Assembly (NCBI GenBank): GCA_963832895.1
Contig: CAWHVQ010000018.1
Span: 55,154 to 119,153 of the forward strand
Reading direction: 5' to 3'
DNA length: 64,000 nt
Origin: JAMXLO01 sp963832895
GTDB lineage: Bacteria > Pseudomonadota > Alphaproteobacteria > Acetobacterales > Acetobacteraceae
The position numbers and the translations under genes are program-made. Below, one piece after another: positions 33,818 to 45,175 of this stretch. Below the pieces are notes generated by a model that did no database searches, was not told where the DNA came from, and saw only the letters and a program-made list of their open reading frames with translations. Position 1 is the first letter of the stretch. Every line of letters starts with the position of its first letter.

Positions 33818-35242
33818 ATGGCATCCGGTGAAACCGCCCCGTCTCTGAGCGCGACGATTGCCGAATTCGTTCACGGGAGCACCTGGCGCGATCTGCCAGG
33901 CGCGGTGGTTCAAATCGCCCGCCAGCACCTGCTCGACACGATCGGTTGCTGCCTTGCAGCCACCAAGGTGGATACCAGCCGGCTCCTCAGGACCTGGCTG
34001 CTCGCGGAAGGCGGCGTTGCGCAGGCGACTGCGATCGGCATGCCTGGGCGTCTGCCAGCGCCACAGGCGGCGTTCATGAACGGGCTGCTCGCACGCAGCC
34101 TCGAATTCGACGACATGGCGATGCCGGACCTGCACCCGGCCGGCGTGGTCGTGCCAACCCTGCTCGCCGCATCGGAATATCAGGGCAGTTCGGGAACCGA
34201 TGTGATCGCCGCCATCGCGCTTGGCCTCGAGCTGTGCATGCGTATCGGCTGGGCGGGGTTCGACAGCAAGGCGAGGACCTCGCGGTTCCTTCAGCGAGGC
34301 CAGGATTCCAGTTCGATCTGCGGCGCAGTCGCCGGCGCTGCCGTGGCGGCAAAGGTTATGGGGCTGGATGCCAAAGGAATTGCCGACGCGATCGGCATTG
34401 CGGTCAGTTTTGCGGCAGGCTCCCTGGAATCCAACAGAACTGGCGGAACCATCAAGCAATTCCAATCCGGCTGGGCGGCCAAGTCTGCGATCCAGGCGGC
34501 GGTGCTTGCCGGTCTCGGTGTTGAAGGTCCCGCGCGGGCCTTCGAGGGACGCTACGGGTTCTATCAATGCTTCATCGACGGCGTATTCGACGCGGCGGTC
34601 CTCACCGATGGATTGGGCACTCACTGGCGAATGCAGAGCCTGCAATTCAAGCCCTATCCGTCCAACTACTACACGCATCCGGGGATCGATGCGGCGCTTG
34701 CGCTGAGACGCGGAGGTCTGCAGGCGCAGGATGTCGCGTCAGCGCATCTGGCCGTTGCGACCCCGATGCTGCACACCGTCGGCGAACCGTTGGACCGCAA
34801 GCAGACGCCGCGCACCGCCTATGAGGCCAAGTTCAGCGCGCCCTACACGGTCGCCGCGGCGCTGATCGGAGGAACTGGCCTCGGACTGGGGATCGACGAC
34901 TTCACCGACGACCTCGTCGCCGATCCGCTGCGCAGCGCGCTGATGTCCAAGATAAGCGTTGGCAGCGATCCTCGCTGCGATGCCATCTTCCCCGATCAGG
35001 CACCCGCGATCCTTACCGTTACAAGGCGGAATGGTGAGCGGCTGGTGCAGGAGGTGCTGGTCAATCGCGCCAGTCCGGAGGCTCCCTTGAGCGAGCAGGA
35101 ACTCGCTGTGAAGTTCACTGACACCGCGAAGCGGGCGCTTTCGCCGGACGTCGTCGAACTGCTCAGGACTCATATCACCGAGATCGAGTCCGCCGCCAAC
35201 GTCCACCACATCGCCGCCATCCTCGGTTCGGCTGCCGGATGA
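33818..35242 (+). CDS. MmgE/PrpD family protein
   Basis: A 474-residue protein of the 2-methylcitrate dehydratase/cis-aconitate decarboxylase/iminodisuccinate epimerase family. Characteristic segments are the helical N-terminal domain with ARSLEFDDMAMPDLHPAGVV (conserved Asp-Asp and His), then AVSFAAGSLE and the lid-domain region QFKPYPSNYYTHPGIDAAL. No other methylcitrate-cycle genes are near, so a PrpD role is not implied. It is 39 bases after the SDR and convergent with glycerol kinase. Confidence 0.9.
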   Translation: MASGETAPSLSATIAEFVHGSTWRDLPGAVVQIARQHLLDTIGCCLAATKVDTSRLLRTWLLAEGGVAQATAIGMPGRLPAPQAAFMNGLLARSLEFDDMAMPDLHPAGVVVPTLLAASEYQGSSGTDVIAAIALGLELCMRIGWAGFDSKARTSRFLQRGQDSSSICGAVAGAAVAAKVMGLDAKGIADAIGIAVSFAAGSLESNRTGGTIKQFQSGWAAKSAIQAAVLAGLGVEGPARAFEGRYGFYQCFIDGVFDAAVLTDGLGTHWRMQSLQFKPYPSNYYTHPGIDAALALRRGGLQAQDVASAHLAVATPMLHTVGEPLDRKQTPRTAYEAKFSAPYTVAAALIGGTGLGLGIDDFTDDLVADPLRSALMSKISVGSDPRCDAIFPDQAPAILTVTRRNGERLVQEVLVNRASPEAPLSEQELAVKFTDTAKRALSPDVVELLRTHITEIESAANVHHIAAILGSAAG

Positions 35243-35254
35243 TCTCGGGGACGA

Positions 35255-36724
<1,470 letters not shown>

Positions 36725-36805
36725 CCTGCCTCCCATTCGCGGCCAGAATAGACACGGCTTGCGCTGTCAGCCCACAGTGGGCGAGGCGCATTTTCAGGGG
36801 GCTCC

Positions 36806-37534
36806 ATGCCATCACGCTTCGCCGACCGCGTCGCGATTGTCACCGGTGGTGTGTCCGGCATCGGTGCCGGCATCGCCGCGCGGCTGGCAGCGGATGGTGC
36901 GCGCGTCAGCCTGTGGGATCGCGATGCGGCCGCACTCGCGAAGACCGACGCGCCGCACAAGGCCACCGTCGACGTGACCGATGCCGCCGCCGTTGACCGC
37001 GCCGCCGCCGATACCGCCGCCGCGCTCGGCCGCATCGACATCCTGATCGCCTGCGCCGGCATCACCGGACCCAATGCTTCGGTGTGGGACTATCCGGTGG
37101 CCGAGTGGGACCGCGTTATCGATGTCAACCTCAACGGCGTGTTCTACTGCAACCGCGCCGTCGTGCCGCACATGCTGCGCAACGATCACGGCCGAATCGT
37201 CAACATCGCCTCCATCGCAGGCAAGGAGGGCAATCCTAACGCCGCCGCCTATTCCGCCTCCAAGGCCGGCGTCATCGGCCTGACCAAGTCGCTCGGCAAG
37301 GAACTCGCGAACACCAACGTCCGCGTCAACTGCGTCACGCCCGCCGCGGTGCGGACACCGCTGTTCTCGCAGATGACACAGGAGCACGTCGAGTTCATGC
37401 TGTCGAAGATTCCGCTCGGCCGCTTCGGCGAGATTGCCGAGATCGCCGCGCTGGTCGCCTGGCTGGCGAGCGAGGAATGCAGCTTCTCCACCGGCGGCGT
37501 GTTCGACATCTCCGGCGGCCGCGCGACCTACTGA
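36806..37534 (+). CDS. SDR family oxidoreductase
   Basis: A 242-residue short-chain dehydrogenase with VTGGVSGIGAGIAARLA (cofactor Gly motif), CAGITGP in place of NNAG, and the catalytic Ser in VNIASIAGKEG. The catalytic Tyr/Lys are in YSASKAGVIGLTKSLG. The C-terminus FDISGGRATY is typical. An Asp following the second strand (LWDRDAA) favours NAD. It marks the left edge of metabolic DNA before the type VI cluster, to which it is convergent. Confidence 0.9.
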   Translation: MPSRFADRVAIVTGGVSGIGAGIAARLAADGARVSLWDRDAAALAKTDAPHKATVDVTDAAAVDRAAADTAAALGRIDILIACAGITGPNASVWDYPVAEWDRVIDVNLNGVFYCNRAVVPHMLRNDHGRIVNIASIAGKEGNPNAAAYSASKAGVIGLTKSLGKELANTNVRVNCVTPAAVRTPLFSQMTQEHVEFMLSKIPLGRFGEIAEIAALVAWLASEECSFSTGGVFDISGGRATY

Positions 37535-37600
37535 ACACAGATGACCGCGCTGCCGGCGCATGAACCCTTGACCCACGGGTGAATGCGTTCGCAGCGCGAC

Positions 37601-37620
37601 GGTGGGCGCCCGCTCCCACC
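37601..37620 (-). terminator. Possible terminator hairpin after hcp
   Basis: A ggtggg/cccacc inverted repeat with an 8-base GC loop lies directly after the hcp stop on the minus strand, between convergent genes. It has no T tract, so termination is only a possibility. Confidence 0.3.
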
Positions 37621-37621
37621 A

Positions 37622-38236
37622 TCACCCCTTCTTCGGCATCATGCGCTTCCAGTTCCCAGGAACCGCAGCGCCAAGCATGCCGTCCGGTGTCTGCGGCTTG
37701 TACTGGACTTGTACCCCGCGGCAGATGAACTTGCACTTCTCCTTCACGACATCGCCGCTGTCCCAATCGACGCCGATCACCAGCACGTCCTTGAAGTCGA
37801 TCCGCAGGAATGCCCGGCCGCTGACATCGGTGCCGGCAGCCTTGCGCTTGATCAGCGTCGCCGAGGTGAAGGATTGCGAATTGCAGCACATCTCGAACAG
37901 CAGCGGCGATGCCTGGTCCATCTGCCTGCTGAAGGTGAATGGCTCCAGATCGACCGGATAGGCCTTCTGCTCGCCGCGGAGCCAGTTGGTGAACCGCGTC
38001 CGGGGTGCATGCGCACTCAGGCTAGGCTTCAGCTTTTCACCAAGCTTTTCGCTGGGCTTCTCGCCAGCCGAATCGTCATCTTCCAGGCCGACGCCGAAAT
38101 TGAACTCGTCGATCTCGAAGAACTTGCCCGCCTTGAAGTCGTGCAGAAGATCATCCTTCGAATCGGCGGTTGTCTGGCACTCCGCGTCAATGGCGTCGCT
38201 GCCCTTGACGAACTTCATCAGCAGATCGATCGACAC
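37622..38236 (-). CDS. hcp: T6SS tube protein Hcp (TssD), GTG start
   Basis: A 204-residue Hcp-family protein, which stacks as hexameric rings to form the inner T6SS tube. The start SIDLLMKFVKGSDAIDAEC and KFFEIDEFNFGV match the Hcp beta-barrel, as does the end FICRGVQVQYKPQTPDG. A charged stretch around residues 52-75 (EDDDSAGEKPSEKLGEKLKP) is an insertion relative to compact Hcp proteins of about 160 residues. The start is GTG with a strong GAGGAGG site 6 bases upstream. It lies 19 bases after tssC and is the last gene of the minus-strand cluster. Confidence 0.87.
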   Translation of the reverse strand: MSIDLLMKFVKGSDAIDAECQTTADSKDDLLHDFKAGKFFEIDEFNFGVGLEDDDSAGEKPSEKLGEKLKPSLSAHAPRTRFTNWLRGEQKAYPVDLEPFTFSRQMDQASPLLFEMCCNSQSFTSATLIKRKAAGTDVSGRAFLRIDFKDVLVIGVDWDSGDVVKEKCKFICRGVQVQYKPQTPDGMLGAAVPGNWKRMMPKKG

Positions 38237-38255
38237 GATAGCCTCCTCGTATTGG

Positions 38256-39660
38256 TTATGCGGCGGGCAGGCGCGAGACGATGCGCAGCACCGCCGTCAG
38301 GCCTTCGAGTTGGTAATGGGGGCGCAGGAAAAACCGTGCCTCGTAATGGCCCGGCAAGTCCGGCTTCTCCAGCAGAGCGACGCGGGCATTCACCAGCGGA
38401 TGAGCGGCCTTCCATTCCTCGCTCGATCGATCCGGCGCGCCGTCGACGTAACCGAGCAGCCACTCCTGCAGCCACTTCGATAGTTGCGCCCTGTCCATCG
38501 AGGAGCCGACCTTGTCGCGCACCATGCATTTCAGGTAGTGCGCGAAGCGACAGCATGCGAACAGGTAAGGCAGCCGCGCCGAGAGGTTGGCGCTCGCCGT
38601 CGCTGCCGGGTCATCGGTCCTGCCGCGGCATCTGCAGCGACTGAGCGCTGATGAACGCCGCCGTGCCGGTATGCTTGCGGTGCACGAGGGGGATCAGCCC
38701 GGCCTGTGCCAGTTCCGCCTCGCGCCGTTCACTCAGTGCGATCTCGGTTGAGCATTTCACATCCACCGCGCCGTCGGCAGTGGGAAAACTCAGCACCGGA
38801 AGCCCCTCAACGATGCCGCCCGTGTCGACGCCCCGGATGCGCACGCACCAGCCGTACTGTTCGAAGGCGCGCGCGATGTTCGCCGCCATGGCATAGGCCG
38901 CGTTGGCCCACAGGTGCTTGCTGCAGTCGGGGCCATCCGTCTGCTCCTCGAAGTCGAATTCTTCCACCGGATCGGTCCTGGCACCGTACGGCAGGCGGCC
39001 CAAGAAGCGTGGCATGCAGAGGCCGATGTAGCGCGCGTCCTCGCTCTCGCGCAGGCTGCGCCAGGCGGCGTATTCCGGCGTCTGGAAGATCTTCGTCAGA
39101 TCGCGCGGATTGGCGAGTTCGCCCCAGCTTTCCATCTCCATCACCGATGGCGCCGCCGCTGCGATGAACGGCGCATGCGCCGCCGCGGCGATCTGTGCCA
39201 TGTCGCCCAGCAGTTGCACGTCCTGCGGACCGTGGTCGAACGCGTAGTCGCCGATCAGCACGCCGAACGGCTCGCCGCCGAACTGGCCGTATTCCTCTTC
39301 GTATATCTTCTTGAAGATCGGGCTCTGGTCCCATGCCGTGCCGCGGAACTTGCGCAGCGTGCGGCCAAGCTCCTGCTTCGAGATGTCCAGCACCTTGATC
39401 TTGTGCATGAAGCTGTTCTCGATGCCGCCGACCAGGAAATCGAGACCGCGCCAGGTGGCCTCCATCTGCTGGAAGTCCGGGTGATGCAGGATCACGTTCA
39501 GCTGCTCGCTCAGCCGCCGATCGATCGCCGCGATCGCCGCCTCGACGACGCGGCATGACGTCGCGCCGTGCGCTGGAACCTGTTCGGCCAGCACCGAGCG
39601 TGCGGTCTCGCTCAGGGAACCGACATCGCGTTCGAGCAGGGCGGCGAATTCGGTGTCCAT
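38256..39660 (-). pseudogene. tssC: T6SS sheath large subunit TssC, one frameshift
   Basis: Codes for a VipB/ImpC-type sheath protein in two frames. The first frame (39660 to stop at 38611) has VVEAAIAAIDRRLSEQLNVI, ILHHPDFQQMEATWRGLDFL, GVLIGDYAFDHG and IPLVHRKHTGTAAFISAQSL. The second frame continues with DPAATASANLSARLPYLFAC and YVDG, ending in the normal C-terminus FFLRPHYQLEGLTAVLR. Joining them needs one base removed in the GG pair at 38616-38617 (coding context CAG GAC C GAT). With that fix the protein is about 468 residues and looks complete. It may be a real inactivating change or an assembly error. The neighbours are vgrG and hcp. Confidence 0.87.
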
Positions 39661-39672
39661 CAAGGCGCCTGC

Positions 39673-41523
39673 TCAGTTGATCGCGATCTGCGCGGCCTGC
39701 AGCGTCATCGACAGGCCGCCGTCGGCCGACATCGATTCCTGTGCCGTCAGCGAGATCTTGGCGCCCGACAGGGTGATGCCGGTGTTGTCGATCTGGATGG
39801 AGTTTTCCCCCACCTGCAGCACGATCGACTTGCCGGCCTTGATCGTGCTGCCGCCGGCGGAGACCGTGATCGTGTGATCGCCGGTCGAGACGGTCAGACC
39901 ATCGTTGCCCTGCGAGACCGTGACCGAGCGGTTGCCCTTCTCCACCGTGGTCGTGGTGTCCTGGGTGATCTTCACCGTCTCGTTGTTCAGTACCACCTTG
40001 TTGTAGTCCTTCTGCGCCTGCAGAAAGATCTCCTCGGAACCCGCCTTGTCCTCGAAGCGCAGTTCGTTGTTGCCGCTGCCGGTGCTCGAATGGGTCTTGA
40101 TCCCCGAGCGCGTCCTGTTGTCGGGCAGCGGATACGGCACGCCCTGGTTGGCGTTGTAGACCGAGCCGGTGATGATCGGCCGGTCGGGATTGCCCTCGAG
40201 GAATTCGACCACCACCTCCTGCCCGACGCGCGGGATGAACAGGCCGCCCCAGTTAGCGCCGGCCCAGATCTGCGCCACGCGAACCCAGCAGGAGCTGTTC
40301 TCATCCTGCGCCGGACCGCGATCCCAAAAGAACTTGACCTTGATCCGTCCGTACTGATCGGTGGTGATCTCCTCGCCCTGCTGGCCGGTGACCTTGGCGG
40401 TCTGCGGTCCCCGCATCACCGGAAGCGGCGTGCGCCGATCCAGGCGGAACGGCATGTCGCCCTTCATCGCGGCAAAGGCGCAGCGGAACGTGTCGGTCAG
40501 CTCACCGCGGTCGTCCGACTGACCTTCGGCGAACTCCACCGAACAGGTCGCCTGCGTCACCAGGTATTCGCGGTTCTGCGCCTCGTCGGTGAAATCGGAC
40601 AAAGTGAACTTGCCGCCCGCGTGCAGTCCGCGGCAATTGGAGATCCCGCTCAGCACCTGCCGCCGCGCGGCGATGTCCTGCATGCGTACCGCTGCAAGCT
40701 TCTGGCCGTCTCCTGTCGTGCCGTACGGCCCGGGATAGTCGAACATCTCGTACGAGCCGTAGCGATGGCTCCCCGCATCGAGCGATTTTGCCGTGAGGTC
40801 AGCCGACGGCGTGGTGAAATTGTAGTCGTTCAGCGCCACGCCGCCTGACTGCAGATGCAGCGCCGAAGACCATTGCCAGATATGATCGTCGATGCGCCGG
40901 TATTCCGTTTCATCGCTGCTGAACGGAACCGCCTTCTCCAGGGCGGCGTGGGAATTCGGATCATCCGCCATCACCAGCGTGTGCACGCCGTCGCTGTGCG
41001 TGAAGAAGTAATAGAGCCCGTACGTCTCCATCAGCCGGGTGACGAAGTCTAGCGAGGTCTCCTCGTACTGCACGCAGTACTCCAGCACGATGTCGCCGGT
41101 GGCGTTCTGCCGCTGGTCCTTGAAATCGGTGAAGCCGGCGTCGCGGAACGTGGTGGTGATGACATCCCACACCGACTGGTTCTGGAAGATCCGGCAGGTT
41201 CGAATGCGCGACAGCAGCCAGATCCATGGCCGCAGCTCCAGCCGATAGCGATGCGAGCCCGCGCTCAGCCCCTCATACGAGGCGCATGCAATGATGCCGT
41301 GGAAATAGCGTTTCGTCGTGTCGTCCACGGAGATGGTGACCGAGGCCGAACTCCCGAGCAGGGAGGTGAGATCGCCCTTCGCCGTGTCGCTGGAAACATC
41401 CAGCTCGAAAATGAAGGGCCGACCCAGCTCCTCGCTCGCGCGCAGAGCAGTGAAACCGAGGTCAAAGCCCGGGTCCGGCTTGATCGCCACTTCGACATTC
41501 GGCTTGGCATCGCTGTCCGACAT
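39673..41523 (-). CDS. vgrG: T6SS spike protein VgrG (TssI)
   Basis: A 616-residue VgrG, the trimeric spike at the tip of the Hcp tube. The gp27-like N-terminal part has FELDVSSDTAKGDLTSLLG and VQYEETSLDFVTRLMETYGL. The gp5-like OB and needle regions contain QYGRIKVKFFWDRG, WAGANWGGLFIPRVGQEVVV and GNPDRPIITGSVYNANQ. It then ends in VTVSQGNDG/HTITVSAGGS beta-helix repeats. There is no C-terminal enzyme extension, so cargo must bind non-covalently. The start is ATG 41523, 13 bases after the tssM stop, with AAGGCGAG upstream. Confidence 0.95.
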   Translation of the reverse strand: MSDSDAKPNVEVAIKPDPGFDLGFTALRASEELGRPFIFELDVSSDTAKGDLTSLLGSSASVTISVDDTTKRYFHGIIACASYEGLSAGSHRYRLELRPWIWLLSRIRTCRIFQNQSVWDVITTTFRDAGFTDFKDQRQNATGDIVLEYCVQYEETSLDFVTRLMETYGLYYFFTHSDGVHTLVMADDPNSHAALEKAVPFSSDETEYRRIDDHIWQWSSALHLQSGGVALNDYNFTTPSADLTAKSLDAGSHRYGSYEMFDYPGPYGTTGDGQKLAAVRMQDIAARRQVLSGISNCRGLHAGGKFTLSDFTDEAQNREYLVTQATCSVEFAEGQSDDRGELTDTFRCAFAAMKGDMPFRLDRRTPLPVMRGPQTAKVTGQQGEEITTDQYGRIKVKFFWDRGPAQDENSSCWVRVAQIWAGANWGGLFIPRVGQEVVVEFLEGNPDRPIITGSVYNANQGVPYPLPDNRTRSGIKTHSSTGSGNNELRFEDKAGSEEIFLQAQKDYNKVVLNNETVKITQDTTTTVEKGNRSVTVSQGNDGLTVSTGDHTITVSAGGSTIKAGKSIVLQVGENSIQIDNTGITLSGAKISLTAQESMSADGGLSMTLQAAQIAIN

Positions 41524-41536
41524 CACACGTCTCGCC

Positions 41537-44500
41537 TTACAGGTTGGAGGGGCAGCGGAACGAATGCAGCGCCGCCAGCGTGAACGGGTTGCGCACGCTG
41601 CTGGCGTTCAGTGCGAAGGTGGCCGTGCCGGCGGGCGAGGTGAACGTCACGCGGAACTTGTCCGGCTGATCACTCGGCGTCACGTGCGCGCTGTCCAGCA
41701 CGTGCAGCAGCGACCAGGGGCCGTTGTTCTCGACGATCGTTGCCGACTTGCCGTCCGCCGGCGTCATGGTGAGCCGCACCAGAGTGTTCCCGTCGGCTGC
41801 CGGCCATTGCAGGCTGGCGGCCTCGGTCGGGCCGTGCGCATAGCTCACCCTGCGACCGCCGATCTCGAGGCTGACCGAGGCGAGGCCCGGATCGAGCGTC
41901 TCCGGCACGAGCTGGAACTTCGTGCCGACCTGCCCACCGGCGGCGAACAGTGCGTCGCGGATATCGGCGGCGTGCTGGAACGTCACCAGCGTCGCCGGCG
42001 ACAGGTTGAGGCGTGTGTGGTCGGCCGACTGCCATTGCCAGGGCATCTCCGAGGTGTCCACGAACGGCTTGAGGTACTGGTCGAAGAACTGATCGGTCAG
42101 ACCGTTCGGGCCGAGCAGGCGGGTGAAGTCGTCCAGCGGCACGTCCTGCCTGCTGTTGGCGACGAAGGGATAGCGGTCGAATGCGGCGCGGCACAGCGGC
42201 AGCACCTTCGACCGCCAGGCGTCGGACAATTCCGTGCTCGCGCCGTTCGCGGTCACCGCGGCGCTGCTCTGCGACACGGTCTGCAGCATCGCGGCGACCG
42301 GCTTCGGCAAGCTTTGCGACAGCTCCTGAAGCTGTGCCGCGGCGCCGGCGGCACCACCGCCATTGCTCTGGCCGGCTACCATCCCGAGCAGAGCAGCTCC
42401 CTGGTTCGGCGCGTTCGCGGCCTGGCTGAGCCCTTGGTAGACCTGCGCGATCTTGCCGATCGCCGCCTCGAGCTGCACCGGCTTGCCTTCGGCGCCGGCG
42501 ACGAAGTCGTGCAGTGCCTGGAAGTGTTGGTCCACACGCTGCGCCGGATCGACCGGCTTGCCGCCCGGCGTGGTGCCGAACGACTGGGCGATGATCGACA
42601 CCGCCTCGTTCTGCTGGAACGTCAGGCCGGAGCGCGCGAGGTAGCCCGCGAACCCACCCACGCTCTTGCCGACCTTGGCGGCCTTTGCCTCCACCTCGCT
42701 GGTTGCCTTCTCGGTCGCCGCCGGCCGACTGAGCTGGGTCTCGGCATCGACCGCCTGCAGCAGGTCACGCAGCGGCGATTCCGGTGCCGACAGCAGATAG
42801 AGCTCGTCCAGACCCTGGGAGATGTCGCCGAACGACTTCAGCGCGACGTTGGCCAACAGCGTATCCCAGCGCCGCGCGTAGTCGTCGAGGTAGAGGCCCA
42901 GGATGTCACGGCGAAGCTGGCTGAGCTGGCCGATGCTCTCGCTGAGCTTGACCGGCGGACGTCCCAGCACCCAGGCGTCCTCGCTGGCGTCCTTGGTCAC
43001 CTGCGGCAGCAGCGGTAGCAGCACGGTGTGGTAGCCGTTCCAGGTGAAGATCCCCGGCACGCCAGTGTTGAGCGGCTTGCCGTCGCGCAGTTCGAAGACG
43101 CGCGCGCCGGCCGGTCCCGCATTGTCGGACACCGTCCACTCCGGCAGCGACTGCACGACGCTGCTGCGCACCAGGCGGTTGTAGGTGTACTCGGCGAGCG
43201 GCTGGCGCGTGAGGATGCCGCGCACCTGCGCAACCAGCGGCCCGTCCAGCGCCACCTGCGCCAGTGGATATGCCAGCATCGCATGGACGTGCTGCGCCAG
43301 CGCCTCACGCGTCGCTGCACCTTCGTCGCCCGGGAAGCTCGCGGCGAAATCGGCGGCCACCCACTGCTCGACCAGAGCGGCATCCAGCGGGCCCTGGCGG
43401 CCGAGGGTCAGGTACACCTTGAGCGCCTCGTAGAGGAAATCCGGCTGCTGAAGGTGCGTGCGCATCTGCCCTTCCAGGCGCGCCAGCAGGCGCGGCAGAA
43501 GCAGGCCGTTCAGCGCGCGGTCATAGGCACCGGTCGCGGCGGCACCGAGCTTCGCGCCCTGGTAGAGGCCGAAAGTCAGCGCGACCGGCGTTGCCGCGGC
43601 CCGGTCGGCATAGCCGCCGCGCGCGGTCCGCAAGGTCTCGAGCGTCGGCAGGATGGCGGTCAGGTCGGCGTCCTGCGGACCTCGTCTGACCAGATCGGCA
43701 TACTGTCCCTGGTAGCGCAGCGCGGTCTCGTGCGCCTCGGCGATCATCAGGCGATTGCCGAGGAAGCTCGCGGACCACAACCCGGTCAGGCTCAGCAGCA
43801 TGGTGGCAGCCGCGGCGTAGGCGCCGATATAGGTCCAGCGGTGCCGCCGCTCCAGCCTGCGATCCAGCCCGACCAGGGCTGCCTCGACGAACATCACCTC
43901 GCGCACGAGGCGGGTCAGGAAGTAGCTGCGCCCGGTGTCGCTGAACGCCGTTACCGCCTGACGCGACAGGCCGAACCGCCCGGCCATCGCGCCTAGCAGG
44001 CGGTCGATCGGCGTGCCGTCCTGCGTGCCGCTGGTAAAATACACGCCGCGCAGCAGCGGGCGGGCCTCCAGCCGGCTGGGACGGAAGATCTCGTCGAGGA
44101 ACTCCCGCGCGACGTCACGCAGCGATGCTACCTGCTGCGGAAACCCATAGATCAGGCGGCGGCGCTCAATGTCCGGCTCCTGATGCACACGCTCCAGCAT
44201 CCGATCGCTCAGACGCGCGAGCAGCCGGTCAAACTCGGGGCCGAACTGCGCGACTGCACCCCTTTCGTCGGTCGCCTCGTCCAGCGGGAAGGTCATGCCC
44301 CAGACCTGCTCGCGCTCCTCCTTGCCCAGATTGTCGAAGAACTCGACGAAGCCGGCGATCAGGTCGGTCTTGGTGAACACTGCGTAGATCGGCACCCGCA
44401 CGCCGAGCTGGTCGTGCAGTTCGCGCACGCGCCGGCGGATGGTGCGGGCATGTGCGAGCCGTTCGTCCTCGTTGAGCGCGGCAAGATCGGACAGGCTGAT

Positions 44501-45175
44501 TGCCACGACGACGCCATTGAGCGGCTGGCGGCGGCGGTGCTGCTTCAGTAGGCGTAGGAAGCCCAGCCAGCCCGCGCCATCGACGCGCGCGTCGCTGTCC
44601 TGCGTGGTGTAGCGGCCGGCCGTGTCAATCAGCACCGCCTGGTCGGTGAACCACCAGTCGCAGTTCCGCGTGCCGCCCACGCCGCGCATCGCGCCCGGAC
44701 CGAACGTGTCGGCCAGCGGAAAGCGCAGGCCGCAATTGGTCAACGCCGTGGTCTTGCCCGCGCCGGGCGGCCCGATGAACAGGTACCAGGGAAGCTGATA
44801 CAGATATCTCCCCGATCGGGTGCCCAGCTTGGCGCGCTTCAGCGCATGCAGCGCCTCGCGCAGCCGCCCGCCCAGCAGCGCCACTTCTTCGGCCGAGGCG
44901 GCCTCGGACGGATCGGCCTGTTCTGTGGCTGCAACACCGTCAACCAGCGCCTTGTCGCGCTTGCGGCCGTGCCACATCTGCATCAGGTTCCACGCGACCC
45001 AGGCCAGCAGGCAGGCCAGGATGACCCCACCCCGCGCGAACTCGGTTTCCAGCGGACGGGTGATCCCGACCGCAAGCAGCGGGCCGAAGAACCACACCAC
45101 CAGGCCAAGCAGCAACACCCCGAGCAGCGTCGTCAGCCAGCGGCTGCGGACGGCGCGGGCATAAAAGGTTTTCAT
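41537..45175 (-). CDS. tssM: T6SS membrane complex protein TssM (IcmF)
   Basis: A 1212-residue inner-membrane protein. Two transmembrane helices occur near residues 13-35 and 50-68, and a third at about 440-465 (GAYAAAATMLLSLTGLWSAS). The cytoplasmic nucleotide-binding domain has an intact Walker A, GPPGAGKTTALTNCG (135-149), and VLIDTAGRYTT as Walker B-like region. The large periplasmic part ends with the IcmF C-terminal beta domain (RVTFTSPAGTATFALNASSV). The longer open frame to 45856 is spurious: ATG 45175 overlaps the tssL stop by four bases. It is full length with no frameshift, unlike three neighbours. Confidence 0.95.
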   Translation of the reverse strand: MKTFYARAVRSRWLTTLLGVLLLGLVVWFFGPLLAVGITRPLETEFARGGVILACLLAWVAWNLMQMWHGRKRDKALVDGVAATEQADPSEAASAEEVALLGGRLREALHALKRAKLGTRSGRYLYQLPWYLFIGPPGAGKTTALTNCGLRFPLADTFGPGAMRGVGGTRNCDWWFTDQAVLIDTAGRYTTQDSDARVDGAGWLGFLRLLKQHRRRQPLNGVVVAISLSDLAALNEDERLAHARTIRRRVRELHDQLGVRVPIYAVFTKTDLIAGFVEFFDNLGKEEREQVWGMTFPLDEATDERGAVAQFGPEFDRLLARLSDRMLERVHQEPDIERRRLIYGFPQQVASLRDVAREFLDEIFRPSRLEARPLLRGVYFTSGTQDGTPIDRLLGAMAGRFGLSRQAVTAFSDTGRSYFLTRLVREVMFVEAALVGLDRRLERRHRWTYIGAYAAAATMLLSLTGLWSASFLGNRLMIAEAHETALRYQGQYADLVRRGPQDADLTAILPTLETLRTARGGYADRAAATPVALTFGLYQGAKLGAAATGAYDRALNGLLLPRLLARLEGQMRTHLQQPDFLYEALKVYLTLGRQGPLDAALVEQWVAADFAASFPGDEGAATREALAQHVHAMLAYPLAQVALDGPLVAQVRGILTRQPLAEYTYNRLVRSSVVQSLPEWTVSDNAGPAGARVFELRDGKPLNTGVPGIFTWNGYHTVLLPLLPQVTKDASEDAWVLGRPPVKLSESIGQLSQLRRDILGLYLDDYARRWDTLLANVALKSFGDISQGLDELYLLSAPESPLRDLLQAVDAETQLSRPAATEKATSEVEAKAAKVGKSVGGFAGYLARSGLTFQQNEAVSIIAQSFGTTPGGKPVDPAQRVDQHFQALHDFVAGAEGKPVQLEAAIGKIAQVYQGLSQAANAPNQGAALLGMVAGQSNGGGAAGAAAQLQELSQSLPKPVAAMLQTVSQSSAAVTANGASTELSDAWRSKVLPLCRAAFDRYPFVANSRQDVPLDDFTRLLGPNGLTDQFFDQYLKPFVDTSEMPWQWQSADHTRLNLSPATLVTFQHAADIRDALFAAGGQVGTKFQLVPETLDPGLASVSLEIGGRRVSYAHGPTEAASLQWPAADGNTLVRLTMTPADGKSATIVENNGPWSLLHVLDSAHVTPSDQPDKFRVTFTSPAGTATFALNASSVRNPFTLAALHSFRCPSNL

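Noticed and set aside
33101..34678. 525-codon minus-strand open frame
   Set aside because: Antisense to the SDR and MmgE/PrpD genes, both strongly supported.
41318..43018. 566-codon plus-strand open frame inside tssM/vgrG
   Set aside because: Arg/Leu/Gly-rich translation with no domain; tssM and vgrG motifs on the other strand are decisive.
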